A DNA stretch of 64,000 nucleotides, taken from the NCBI GenBank assembly GCA_017430455.1, contig JAFRMX010000008.1:117333-181332 (forward strand), in the 5' to 3' direction. Origin of the DNA: Oscillospiraceae bacterium. GTDB taxonomy: Bacteria; Bacillota; Clostridia; Oscillospirales; Oscillospiraceae. The position numbers were made by a program, and so were the translations under genes. Numbering within the stretch: position 1 is the first letter of the stretch; each line of letters opens with the position of its first letter. Shown here one piece after another: positions 1 through 7,916 of this stretch. Under the pieces are notes generated by a model that did not search any database, was not told where the DNA came from, and saw nothing but the letters and a program-made list of their open reading frames with translations.

Positions 1-1137
1 CCCGTCCGAGGTTATATAGCAGATGTCGGAGGTGACAGGCTCGAACCTGTAGAGGCTCCTCTGATAGAAGCCTATGCCGCACTCCCTCCCGTGGTAGTAG
101 AAATCGCCTCCGAAGGCAAGAACGGCGTTCGAGAGCCGGGCAAATTCGCTGGTCGTATGGAAATCGAAGCTCCAGAGCTCGTCGCCGGATATCTTTCTCC
201 TCAGCTGGGATCCGTCAGCGATGAATATCTCGGAAAATGTTCCGACCGTATCGAACTGAGGCTGCTGCCAGACGATGACCAGAATGGTGCCGTCGAGATA
301 GTATCTGATAGGAGTGCCGGGAACGCGCTCTATAGCGCTGTTCCAGGCTGTTTTCGCGTCGCCGATCAGGGCTTTTGCCTCGGGACGCTTGAGCAGCTCC
401 TCTATGACCGCGGGATCGTCGGTCTCCCCGAAGTTATCCGGGTCCGGAACAGGACCTTCGAGAGCGTTTTCATCTATTTTGAGGTCCAGAAGGCGGTAGG
501 GCTGCCCCGATACTGCTTTGCCGTACATCTCTTCCGCTAAATTATCCGCGCTCTTTCCCTCGGAAAACGGGCCTTTCAGTGAGGCCTCGAATTCGGAGAG
601 ATCTGCGATCTGCCACTGACCCTTATCGTAATCGAGACGGATGACAATATCGGATCGGGTCAGACAGTTTCCGGCGTTTTCCAGACGCCTGTTCAGGACC
701 TCCGTAAAAGCCGCGTCGAGGAGCTCCGGCAGATAATTCCCGTCAGAGCCGTAGATCTCCTTCGGAAGGGAAGCGGAGGACACCCTGAGATCCAGTATTT
801 GGCTTATCTCATCTTCAAGCCCCTCAGAAAGCCTGTCGAAGTCAAGCACCTCTGTACTTATCTTCTGATACGCGCTGTCTCCCGATATCTCGATATCGCC
901 CGAGAGCGTGAAATTCCGGTGATCTTCAAAGGCCTTCAGGAGCTTTTTCCCGTTTTCCGTCTCCGCCTCCGTCTCTATTGCCGGAAGGCTCAGCACGGAA
1001 AGCGCCTCGCGCGGATCCGGCCTTCTCAGGCGGGCGGTCGCGAGGAAATATATAGCGGCTATCAGAGCTGCCGTTAAAAGGAAAAGAAGTATATTGAGAA
1101 GGATACGCGGTCCTTTTTTTCTTTTTCTCTTTGCCAT
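1..1137 (-). CDS. Phosphodiester glycosidase-like membrane-anchored protein (partial, C-terminus off the window)
   Basis: Reading from ATG at 1137 gives 379 open codons that run off the left edge, so the C-terminus is missing. Residues 1-10 are very basic (MAKRKRKKGP) and are followed by one membrane segment at about 11-33, so the rest should face outside. A Glu/Asp-rich spacer follows. The last 100 visible residues resemble the phosphodiester glycosidase family (NAGPA-like, PF09992): the stretch around SEFARLSNAVLAFGGDFYYHG matches the family's 'AVxxxNGDF' start. In that family the domain removes sugar from phosphodiester-linked glycans or teichoic acids. The family call is from recognition of this stretch only; the catalytic region is outside the window. 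Confidence 0.65.
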   Translation of the reverse strand, partial: MAKRKRKKGPRILLNILLFLLTAALIAAIYFLATARLRRPDPREALSVLSLPAIETEAETENGKKLLKAFEDHRNFTLSGDIEISGDSAYQKISTEVLDFDRLSEGLEDEISQILDLRVSSASLPKEIYGSDGNYLPELLDAAFTEVLNRRLENAGNCLTRSDIVIRLDYDKGQWQIADLSEFEASLKGPFSEGKSADNLAEEMYGKAVSGQPYRLLDLKIDENALEGPVPDPDNFGETDDPAVIEELLKRPEAKALIGDAKTAWNSAIERVPGTPIRYYLDGTILVIVWQQPQFDTVGTFSEIFIADGSQLRRKISGDELWSFDFHTTSEFARLSNAVLAFGGDFYYHGRECGIGFYQRSLYRFEPVTSDICYITSDG

Positions 1138-1175
1138 CAGTATTGTTCAGGCTCCTTTTTTATTTGACGGAGCGG

Positions 1176-1181
1176 ATTATA
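1176..1181 (-). promoter_or_regulatory. Possible -10 box upstream of the phosphodiester glycosidase-like gene
   Basis: A perfect TATAAT lies on the minus strand about 40 bases before the ATG at 1137. The -35 region is poor (GTGCAA at 17 bases), so this is only a candidate. Confidence 0.35.
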
Positions 1182-1222
1182 TCATATCTGCCGCAAAATT
1201 GCACTTCGGAAATCACGGTGAC

Positions 1223-1251
1223 AAAAAAAGGCCGCCGCTTGCGCGACGGCC
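1223..1251 (-). terminator. Rho-independent terminator of the hydrolase/membrane gene
   Basis: A 9-bp GC-rich stem (1230-1238 with 1243-1251) with a four-base loop is followed on the minus strand by seven T. It lies about 40 bases past the stop codon at 1294. Confidence 0.85.
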
Positions 1252-1293
1252 CGGAATGAAAAGGAGATCTGAAATTCAGCTCACAAATATCAA

Positions 1294-3402
1294 TTATACG
1301 TTGAAGAAGTTGCTGATCGCGTAAGGTCCGAAGTAATCGTCGTTTACGCCGAGGGCGGACATCATTGCCCAGGTGATGATCGCAGCGTTGAGGAAGGCGC
1401 CGGACCAGATGTTTCCTGTCAGCTTGTACATCTTGCGTGCGATGTAAGTGGTGAGGGGAACCCAGAACACGAACTGGTAGGAGCAGATGAAGCTGGAGAA
1501 GAGCGTGCCGTTGTAGGATGCTTTCGCGATGAGAATATTGAGTATGCAGCAGAGCCATACGCCGACGGAGTTGACCAGTACGGTTACGAGAGTATCCTGC
1601 CACTCGGGGAGATCGGTGCGGATCGTGAAGTTCACGCCCGCACTGATGATAAGGTACATCGGGAAGAGGATCACGAAGTAGTGCAGACCGACTGTCCACC
1701 ACTCGACCTTCATGTCGGAGAGACCCGCCATCCAGAGACGGAAGTCCTGACCGAAGAAGTATTCGCTGATCGAGAGTACCGCGTAGCCGGCTCCGATAAG
1801 GATAACGACGAGGAGCAGGTTCTTGAGTATCTTCCTGAGGCTTATCGCCACGTTGAGATTCTTTATCCCGAGGTCGCCGACAGCCTTCTTGTTGAAGAAG
1901 AAGTAGCAGGCGAGGAGGATAAGCGTGCCGATGCTTACGACTATCAGGAAGTAGATGGTAAGAACGGCGGTACGGCCGAGAGGCAGCCAGCGCGACGGGC
2001 TGAAGAAGAAGAGTCCGTTCTTGTTGGCCATGTAGATGCCTATGAAGCCGAGCAGAGCAGCGAGAGCGCTGAAGATCCAGAATCTGCCCTTGTTCAGCGG
2101 GGCGCGGACCGTGTCGTCCACGGGGCATACGACATCGGCAAAGAATTTCTTCTTGGTGAGCAGGCCTGTGAGGGCAATAAAGATACCGAATACGCAGAGC
2201 ATCGAGATGAAGTTGCAGATCGCTCTGATAAGCCAGGTCTGGTTGCTGTCCGCAATGGGATCCGATCCGGGAGCGCCGAGATCGCCGCGGTTATAGCCGA
2301 GGACCTGTGTGAAGTAGCGGATAACGGTCGCGTTGCAGGAGCTGGAGAAGAATTCCTTGGAGTGGGTCTCGCGACCTGTCGACTGTACAAGCCTTGTCGT
2401 ACGGTTCGCGACGGCCTCGGCAAGCCCCACATCGCTCTGGATATCTATGCTGTTGAAGCTTCCGAGGTTTATGCTGCTCGCCGTTACGTCATCGATCGAA
2501 TACCAGTCGCCGGCCTTGAAGTTCTCTTCATACCAGGCGGCGTTCGTGTTGTCATTCTGGAAGCCGAACATCGAGTCGAAATCGCCGCTCATATAGGCGA
2601 TATTGGTCTGGATGCTGCGCTTCACGGTGTATCCGGCAACCTCAACTTCGCTCTGAAGAGGCGACATTCCGCCGCCGATCCCGAGGGGTATCTCGGCCTT
2701 TACGCGGGTGTTGTAGACCTCCCAGTTGGCTTCTTTCAGGCTGTTGTAGTGTGCCAGCTGGTCGTCATTGAGTCTCTCTTCTGCGAGGGTATCGGCGTCC
2801 ATACCGATCTCTTCCTCAGTGAAGGTCTGGCCGAATTCGTTATACAGCTCGTTGATCATGATATCGTTGAAAGTGAGATATCCTGCATCGATCGCCGCGG
2901 CTCCGAGCGTACGCATAGCGCCCATGGAGTGGCCTATGGTGCCTATTCTGGTCGGGTCGACGAATCTGAGAGTGCGGAGGTAGCAGAGAGAGTCGTAGAG
3001 ACCGTTTATGGCGACCATCATATTGAAGCCGTCCTGTCCCTGATTGGCTTCATCGTAGATGGGCTGATCGCTGAAGCCCGTGCCGTAAGCACTGACGTTC
3101 AGTACGACAAAACCTCTGCGCGCGAGTTCCTGGGACATGCCTTTGGTTACGCCGAGAGTACAGCCGCCGCCGTGTGTTACGACGATTCCGGGCAGGCTGT
3201 CTCTGTCACTGGTGTACGCCGGGTAATAGAGTTCTGCGTTGATCGAAGCGCCGCGGGAATCAAAGTTGACCTTTTCGACTTTGATCTTCCCGCCGTCAGT
3301 CTGGACTACTCTGGCCACGCAGGAAGCCAGGAGCAGAATGACGAGGAAGATGGCCAGCAAACGTCTGCAGCCGTCTTCAGTTTTGAGAGTCAGTTTCTTC
3401 AT
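1294..3402 (-). CDS. Alpha/beta hydrolase fused to a multi-pass membrane domain
   Basis: The protein is 702 aa from ATG 3402, chosen because AAAGGA lies eight bases upstream; a frame opening 20 codons earlier lacks a ribosome site. Residues about 15-30 form a hydrophobic segment ending in LASC, which could be a lipobox (Cys28) or a membrane anchor. Residues 70-390 look like an alpha/beta hydrolase: THGGG (about 76-80) resembles an oxyanion-hole strand and GHSMG (157-161) is a nucleophile elbow with Ser159. From about residue 400 to the end there are many hydrophobic segments (about 8-9). It probably acts on an extracellular or membrane ester or amide; the substrate is unknown. A MarR regulator is divergent across a 245-base AT-rich gap and may control it. 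Confidence 0.75.
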   Translation of the reverse strand: MKKLTLKTEDGCRRLLAIFLVILLLASCVARVVQTDGGKIKVEKVNFDSRGASINAELYYPAYTSDRDSLPGIVVTHGGGCTLGVTKGMSQELARRGFVVLNVSAYGTGFSDQPIYDEANQGQDGFNMMVAINGLYDSLCYLRTLRFVDPTRIGTIGHSMGAMRTLGAAAIDAGYLTFNDIMINELYNEFGQTFTEEEIGMDADTLAEERLNDDQLAHYNSLKEANWEVYNTRVKAEIPLGIGGGMSPLQSEVEVAGYTVKRSIQTNIAYMSGDFDSMFGFQNDNTNAAWYEENFKAGDWYSIDDVTASSINLGSFNSIDIQSDVGLAEAVANRTTRLVQSTGRETHSKEFFSSSCNATVIRYFTQVLGYNRGDLGAPGSDPIADSNQTWLIRAICNFISMLCVFGIFIALTGLLTKKKFFADVVCPVDDTVRAPLNKGRFWIFSALAALLGFIGIYMANKNGLFFFSPSRWLPLGRTAVLTIYFLIVVSIGTLILLACYFFFNKKAVGDLGIKNLNVAISLRKILKNLLLVVILIGAGYAVLSISEYFFGQDFRLWMAGLSDMKVEWWTVGLHYFVILFPMYLIISAGVNFTIRTDLPEWQDTLVTVLVNSVGVWLCCILNILIAKASYNGTLFSSFICSYQFVFWVPLTTYIARKMYKLTGNIWSGAFLNAAIITWAMMSALGVNDDYFGPYAISNFFNV

Positions 3403-3585
3403 TTTTGCCGTCCTTTCATATTTATTATTATTTTTTGAACTCCGCTCGGCGGAGCAATTCACATATAATTGATCAGAATTAATTATTATTTATCCAAGCG
3501 GATTGATTTCAATTTGATTTTAATATATAATTACCCCGGAGTCAATGATATTATTTCATTCATATTAAAATTTATATAAAAATAC

Positions 3586-3614
3586 TTGCCTTAATAAGGT
3601 CCGGTATGTATAAT
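3586..3614 (+). promoter_or_regulatory. Sigma-A promoter of the MarR-family gene
   Basis: TTGCCT (3586-3591), a 17-base spacer and a perfect TATAAT (3609-3614). Transcription would start near 3621. That places an upstream ATG at 3606 outside the mRNA and supports the start at 3648. Confidence 0.75.
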
Positions 3615-3647
3615 TTCTCAGACACAAATACGGAAGCAGGTAAAAAG

Positions 3648-4151
3648 ATGGAATCCGAATGGATGGGAAGATACCGCGAGATCGTAGCGGCCGTCGTAAG
3701 ACACGGCAATGTTGTTCTGCGTGTGCAAAGCAACACCCACGACATAGGGAACGGTATCGTCATAAAACAGCAGCACTGGCAGATACTAGAATACATTGTC
3801 GAGCACGACAACAAAAGATTCAGCATGAACGATATCTCGTACCAGCTGAACATCCCGCAGAGCACTTTTTCACGCACCGTAAAGATGCTTTGCGAGGAAG
3901 GCCTGGTGGAAAAATACCAGATGGTCAACAACAGGAAAAACATCGTCCTGAAACCCACTGAGAAGGGGATAGAGCTGTACAGAAGAAATGCCGAGAACTC
4001 GGTCGAGCCGCTTTTCAGAGACTTTTTCGAGGCCCTTAAGGATGTCAGCGACGAGGACCTTCACAGAGTGGCTGTTGCCATAGAAAAACTCGACAACAAT
4101 CTTATTCCCGAGCGCAATGAAGAGATAGAGATGATACGGCTGGAAAAATGA
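3648..4151 (+). CDS. MarR-family transcriptional regulator
   Basis: A 167-aa protein from ATG 3648. The start was chosen from the promoter just upstream and the AGCAGG site seven bases before it; an in-frame ATG at 3606 lies within the promoter. The middle holds a winged helix-turn-helix (DISYQLNIPQSTFSRTVKML, then EEGLVEKYQ and a basic wing with NNRKNIVL), flanked by helices for dimerisation. MarR proteins usually repress a neighbouring divergent gene and respond to small ligands. The divergent hydrolase/membrane gene is the obvious target, but no operator was identified. Confidence 0.85.
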   Translation: MESEWMGRYREIVAAVVRHGNVVLRVQSNTHDIGNGIVIKQQHWQILEYIVEHDNKRFSMNDISYQLNIPQSTFSRTVKMLCEEGLVEKYQMVNNRKNIVLKPTEKGIELYRRNAENSVEPLFRDFFEALKDVSDEDLHRVAVAIEKLDNNLIPERNEEIEMIRLEK

Positions 4152-4181
4152 TCCGGTCACTTACTTAAATAACAATAAAAA

Positions 4182-4209
4182 GATCAGGCATCAATGCCCG
4201 ATCTTTTTT
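4182..4209. terminator. Bidirectional terminator between the MarR and MFS genes
   Basis: A 10-bp stem with one mismatch (4182-4191 with 4194-4203) has A-rich sequence on one side and six T on the other. It can end transcription of the two convergent genes. Confidence 0.8.
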
Positions 4210-4237
4210 GCTGTTTAAATATAACAAAGAGTATGTT

Positions 4238-5419
4238 TTATTGTTTTCCGCTCATACGTTTTATTCCCGCGATCCCGAAGGGGACTCCGAGCGCCGCGAT
4301 CAGAGCGAGCACCAGAAGGCAGGTCTTCGGGGAAAAGGTGTCGAACATGTATCCGAATGCCAGCGTTGATACGAAGGTCCCGAGCGAGGCGGCGCTTCCG
4401 ACCAGGCTCTGTCCCTTTCCCGAATCGGAGTACGCTACGGTCTCCCGGATAAAGTCCACCACTACCGGAGTATAAAGCCCGAAGGAGAGCCCATGGAGGA
4501 TGTTCGCGAAATATATGGCTGTCACGGTCTTCAACATCGCGAGAGCCGCGAACTTGAGCGGGAAGAACATAAGGCTGACCGCCAGAAGCAGCGGATATTT
4601 CCTGTTCTTCATCCTTCCGTAGATGAGCATTACGACGAGCTCGAGAAGAGCCAGAACAAAATTCACATAGCCTATCGAAGCCGAATTGCCTCCGGCGTTT
4701 TCGATGACCACATAGTAGAAATTGTTTACGGTGTTGTTCGCCGCGAAAATGAAGGCTATCCCGAGAGCGAGCAGGCACAGGCCGGGATCGTCCCGAAGAA
4801 AAGCCGCCAGTCCCTTAGCCCGGTCCTGAGTCCCGGAGACTTCATCGGAAACGCTGTTGCAGATATTGCCCGTAATGAACAGGACCGCGAGCTGCATAAG
4901 GCAGATCCCCGCGCAGATATAAGGGATCACAAATACCCGGAACTTCAGCGTAAGGGCTCCGAGAATTGCCGAGGTCACAGCGAAAGAGAGCGAGCCCATG
5001 CCCCTGGCGCGGCTGAAATTGACCGTATTCCCGCTCTTTTCGATATCCACATACAGCTTGTTGTATACTATAGAGCTCATCAGATTGAAAACTATAAGAA
5101 ACATGTACAGGATCGCGACAAGAAGAGCGTTTTTGTCTTTCAGGACCGCCAGAGAGCAGGAGACCAGTATCTTAAGCCCGAGCAGGAAGACCGAAGCCGT
5201 AAACGAGGTCACCTTATTCTTTCTGTCTATGAGCTCCGCGACAGCGTTGGACATGGCAAAGGAAAGGATATTGGCGATCGCGATCGTCACGCCGACGCTT
5301 CCGTTGCTCATCCCGGCCGCCTGCAGATATAACCCGACGTAGACAAAAACCGTGCTCGCCTCGGCCCAGTAAAGTATCTGCAATGCCGAATATTTGAAAT
5401 TCAGGCTCAGTTTATTCAT
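4238..5419 (-). CDS. MFS transporter (MFS_1-like)
   Basis: A 393-aa protein with about 12 hydrophobic segments, the usual length for the major facilitator superfamily. The N-terminus (YWAEASTVFVYVGLYLQAAG) and ELIDRKNK after the second segment fit the loop 2-3 motif region of MFS_1-like proteins related to the LacY/nucleoside symporter group. The second half repeats this pattern (YGRMKNRK). Substrate and direction cannot be told. It is convergent with the MarR gene and shares its terminator. The start ATG has only a weak ribosome site. Confidence 0.8.
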   Translation of the reverse strand: MNKLSLNFKYSALQILYWAEASTVFVYVGLYLQAAGMSNGSVGVTIAIANILSFAMSNAVAELIDRKNKVTSFTASVFLLGLKILVSCSLAVLKDKNALLVAILYMFLIVFNLMSSIVYNKLYVDIEKSGNTVNFSRARGMGSLSFAVTSAILGALTLKFRVFVIPYICAGICLMQLAVLFITGNICNSVSDEVSGTQDRAKGLAAFLRDDPGLCLLALGIAFIFAANNTVNNFYYVVIENAGGNSASIGYVNFVLALLELVVMLIYGRMKNRKYPLLLAVSLMFFPLKFAALAMLKTVTAIYFANILHGLSFGLYTPVVVDFIRETVAYSDSGKGQSLVGSAASLGTFVSTLAFGYMFDTFSPKTCLLVLALIAALGVPFGIAGIKRMSGKQ

Positions 5420-5524
5420 ATTCTGTATTATAACAGATAAATAATCATTTAAAAAGAATATATATGAAGCTGATATTCATATGACCGTGGAGATAAAGCG
5501 GCTCTTTTTATATCATCCCCGGTA

Positions 5525-5533
5525 TGGTATAAT
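5525..5533 (+). promoter_or_regulatory. Extended -10 promoter of the small membrane protein gene
   Basis: TGG followed directly by TATAAT (5528-5533) matches an extended -10 element. No good -35 box is visible. Expected start near 5540, about 50 bases before the gene. Confidence 0.55.
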
Positions 5534-5588
5534 ATAACAAAAGGATTCGGGCCTTGCGTACGGATAATAAGGAGAATGATAAGTCAAA

Positions 5589-6152
5589 ATGCTTTCAGTC
5601 TTGTTCAATCTGGCTATAGTCATAATCGCGGTCAAGACCATGAGGACATATCTGAAAAACACGGAGCTGAAGATCCTTCTTAGGTTCTTTACGATCCTCT
5701 CGAATCTGCTCTGCGCTTTCGCGTGCCTGCTGGTTCTGGTATTCAGGATAATAGGGAATATGCCGGCGTTCGTGCTGGTCTTGAAGTATGTCGGGACTTC
5801 CTGCGTCGCGCTGACTTTTCTTACGGTCATGCTGTTTCTGGGGCCCGTCGTGTACAGCTTCAAACAGGTGCTCTCGGGGCCTGACCTCTGGTTTCATGCC
5901 GTGAATCCTCTGCTCGCGATCATTTCCTATCTGGCTCTGGACAGGGCGCACGGGACCTTTTCCCATGTTCTGCTCGGAACGCTTCCTGTCGTTCTGTATG
6001 CTTTCGTGTACCTTAAAAAGGTGGTTCTGGATCCGAAAGAAAAGAGATGGGAAGATTTTTACGGTCTGAACAGGGAAGGGCACTGGCTGTTCAGCTTTGT
6101 GATCATGGTGGCGGCAGGATTTCTAATAAGCGTTGTCCTCTGGTCATTTTAA
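5589..6152 (+). CDS. Pr6Pr-like six-segment membrane protein
   Basis: 187 aa with six hydrophobic segments. WFHAVNPLLAIISYL in the fourth segment and a polar loop (DFYGLNREGHW) before the last segment resemble the Pr6Pr / AIG1-type small membrane proteins, where a segment carries a conserved His followed by P. The function of bacterial members is not known. ATG 5589 is the only in-frame start because a stop codon lies three codons upstream; the AAGGAG site is about 14 bases away, longer than usual, so translation may be weak. Confidence 0.55.
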   Translation: MLSVLFNLAIVIIAVKTMRTYLKNTELKILLRFFTILSNLLCAFACLLVLVFRIIGNMPAFVLVLKYVGTSCVALTFLTVMLFLGPVVYSFKQVLSGPDLWFHAVNPLLAIISYLALDRAHGTFSHVLLGTLPVVLYAFVYLKKVVLDPKEKRWEDFYGLNREGHWLFSFVIMVAAGFLISVVLWSF

Positions 6153-6219
6153 AAATTAACAAACTGTACAGCCTTTGCGCTAATTAGTGTTTATAATTGA
6201 CCTGAAAGAAGTGGAGCAT

Positions 6220-6723
6220 ATGAGACTCTTTGTCGCCGTAAAGCTGAGTCCCGGAGCAAAACAGCTTATAAAAGATACGCAGATGATCTTCAGAAAGCTG
6301 GATGTTTCGGGAAATTACACAAGCGAAGAGAACATGCACCTGACCCTCGCGTTTATAGGTGAGTACGACGACCCGGATAAGGTCATGGATGCCCTCAATG
6401 AGGTCAGTTTCGAGCCTTTCGAGATCACGCTCGGAGAGACCGGCAGATTCGGCGACCTCTGGTGGATGGGCGTATATAAAAGCGGGGAGCTCGACCTGCT
6501 CGCGGAAAAGGTAAGAAAAGCGCTCGACGACAAGGGCGTTCCCTATGACCCGAAGAAATTCAAAGCACACATAACATTCCTGAGAAGAGCGGTATATAAA
6601 GGAACGAAACCGGGCCGGATACCGGCAGAGCCTGTAAAAATGCCCGTTGAAAGCTTCAGTCTGTTCAGGTCCGACAGGGGCAGATACGGGATGATATATA
6701 CGGAGATCGGAAAAGTACAATAA
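6220..6723 (+). CDS. thpR: RNA 2',3'-cyclic phosphodiesterase (2'-5' RNA ligase family)
   Basis: A 167-aa protein of the 2H phosphoesterase family. The two catalytic motifs are clear: HLTL at residues 40-43 and HITF at 117-120. The family hydrolyses RNA 2',3'-cyclic phosphate ends and in vitro can join 2'-5' RNA ends. The start at 6220 gives the conserved MRLFVAVKL beginning; an in-frame ATG 33 bases earlier overlaps a TATAAT at 6192-6197, a likely -10 box. The Ser-rich gene follows after 14 bases with a strong ribosome site, so the two are probably co-transcribed. Confidence 0.9.
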   Translation: MRLFVAVKLSPGAKQLIKDTQMIFRKLDVSGNYTSEENMHLTLAFIGEYDDPDKVMDALNEVSFEPFEITLGETGRFGDLWWMGVYKSGELDLLAEKVRKALDDKGVPYDPKKFKAHITFLRRAVYKGTKPGRIPAEPVKMPVESFSLFRSDRGRYGMIYTEIGKVQ

Positions 6724-6737
6724 CAGGAGGACAAAAA

Positions 6738-7850
6738 ATGCCGCCGAAAACACACAGCAGCAGTTCACACAGCAGCCGCAGTTCTTCGAGCTCGAGGAGC
6801 TCTTCTTCCTCAAGCAGATCATATTCGTCTCCTTCGCGTTCCTACAGCAGAGGCCCCTCGGGCCACAGCTCCTCGTCGCACAGCTCCGCCCCGAGAACCG
6901 GGTACGGAGCAGGTACACCGCGGCCTTCGAGACCCTACAGCTCCGGCAATGACGGCAGCAGGGTATACAGACGCCCGAGAGTGCGCCAGCCCGTGATCAT
7001 GCCCCAGAGAATGACTCCGATCATCTTTTACGGGAGAAGCCACGATTACGTCTATTACAACGAGCCCTGGGAGTACAACAACGTCACCTACGAGCCCGGG
7101 TATTACGACGAGAACGGCAACCGCTACGACAATCTCCTGATGCAGGACGCGAACGGAAAGAACACGATAATCCTCAAGTGCGATTACTGCGGAAATGTCC
7201 TGAAGACGGACTGGACCGAAGGTATGATCCCGACCTGCCCGGGCTGCGGAGCTCCCTTGAAGCTTGAGAATATCCAGAAGGATACGATCCTTTCCTCGGA
7301 GAAATACGACGCCTCCGCTTCTTCCCGAAGCACGTATGACGCGAAGAAGACCTCAAAGAGAACAGGCTGCCTGATAGCTTTTCTGATCGTTCTGGCACTT
7401 CTGATCATATTCGGAGCTTTCGTCAGGGAGACGGCATATCAGCCCGATTTTAACGATATTTACGAAGCTCCCGAAATGACCGGGAATTCCGGAGATACGA
7501 CCGTTTCCGGATCCTACTCGAACGTGGATCTGTACGGAGAGACCCTCTATCTGAAGAGATCGGGCGATGATTCGTTTATCGTGACTACGGAGCAGGAAGC
7601 AGACAAATCACTGCAGTGGGACTATCTCATTGAATGCTACTACGACGAGGAGACCGAGACCTATCTCTGGTACAATACGGACGTGTCACCGGCTCTCTGG
7701 CAGTACTGGGTAGAAGGAGTTTCCTCAGACTATGACAGCGGCTGGATGGAATACGAGGACGGAACCTGGTACATCCAGAAAGGGGAATTTGATCCCTATA
7801 CGGTTTATGACGGAGACACTTCGGAATTCTGGCATATAGGCAAAGACTGA
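6738..7850 (+). CDS. Ser/Arg-rich zinc-ribbon membrane protein
   Basis: A 370-aa protein of unknown function with an AGGAGG site nine bases before the ATG. Residues 1-55 are low-complexity Ser with His/Arg, 55-100 are basic and Pro-rich, and 100-135 are Tyr/Asn/Gly-rich. A zinc ribbon follows (Cys148, 151, 167, 170: CDYC and CPGC), then one membrane segment (211-229) and an acidic, Trp/Tyr-rich C-terminal domain of about 140 residues that is probably extracellular. The layout suggests a cytoplasmic metal-binding head joined to an outside domain. No enzyme motif was seen. Confidence 0.7.
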   Translation: MPPKTHSSSSHSSRSSSSSRSSSSSSRSYSSPSRSYSRGPSGHSSSSHSSAPRTGYGAGTPRPSRPYSSGNDGSRVYRRPRVRQPVIMPQRMTPIIFYGRSHDYVYYNEPWEYNNVTYEPGYYDENGNRYDNLLMQDANGKNTIILKCDYCGNVLKTDWTEGMIPTCPGCGAPLKLENIQKDTILSSEKYDASASSRSTYDAKKTSKRTGCLIAFLIVLALLIIFGAFVRETAYQPDFNDIYEAPEMTGNSGDTTVSGSYSNVDLYGETLYLKRSGDDSFIVTTEQEADKSLQWDYLIECYYDEETETYLWYNTDVSPALWQYWVEGVSSDYDSGWMEYEDGTWYIQKGEFDPYTVYDGDTSEFWHIGKD

Positions 7851-7866
7851 GAAATATATAAAGAAT

Positions 7867-7897
7867 AAAAAAGACACGCTTCACAGCGTGTCTTTTT
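7867..7897. terminator. Bidirectional terminator between the Ser-rich gene and the symporter
   Basis: A 7-bp stem (7873-7879 with 7886-7892) is extended by A on the left and T on the right, so it can work for both convergent genes. Confidence 0.85.
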
Positions 7898-7916
7898 ATA
7901 GAATATCGTGATATTT

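Noticed and set aside
1681..3438. A 585-codon open frame on the plus strand opposite the hydrolase/membrane gene.
   Set aside because: It is the antisense of a gene with clear domains and a terminator; composition is Glu/Val/Ala-rich as expected from the reverse reading, and no ribosome site precedes it.
3437..3456. A hairpin (CTCCGC with GCGGAG) upstream of the hydrolase gene as a terminator.
   Set aside because: On the minus strand it is followed by A, not T, and on the plus strand no gene ends there; it is at most a leader hairpin.
6738..6900. Ser-rich stretch as a repeat or CRISPR-like array.
   Set aside because: It is in-frame low-complexity coding sequence with irregular codons; there is no regular spacer pattern.
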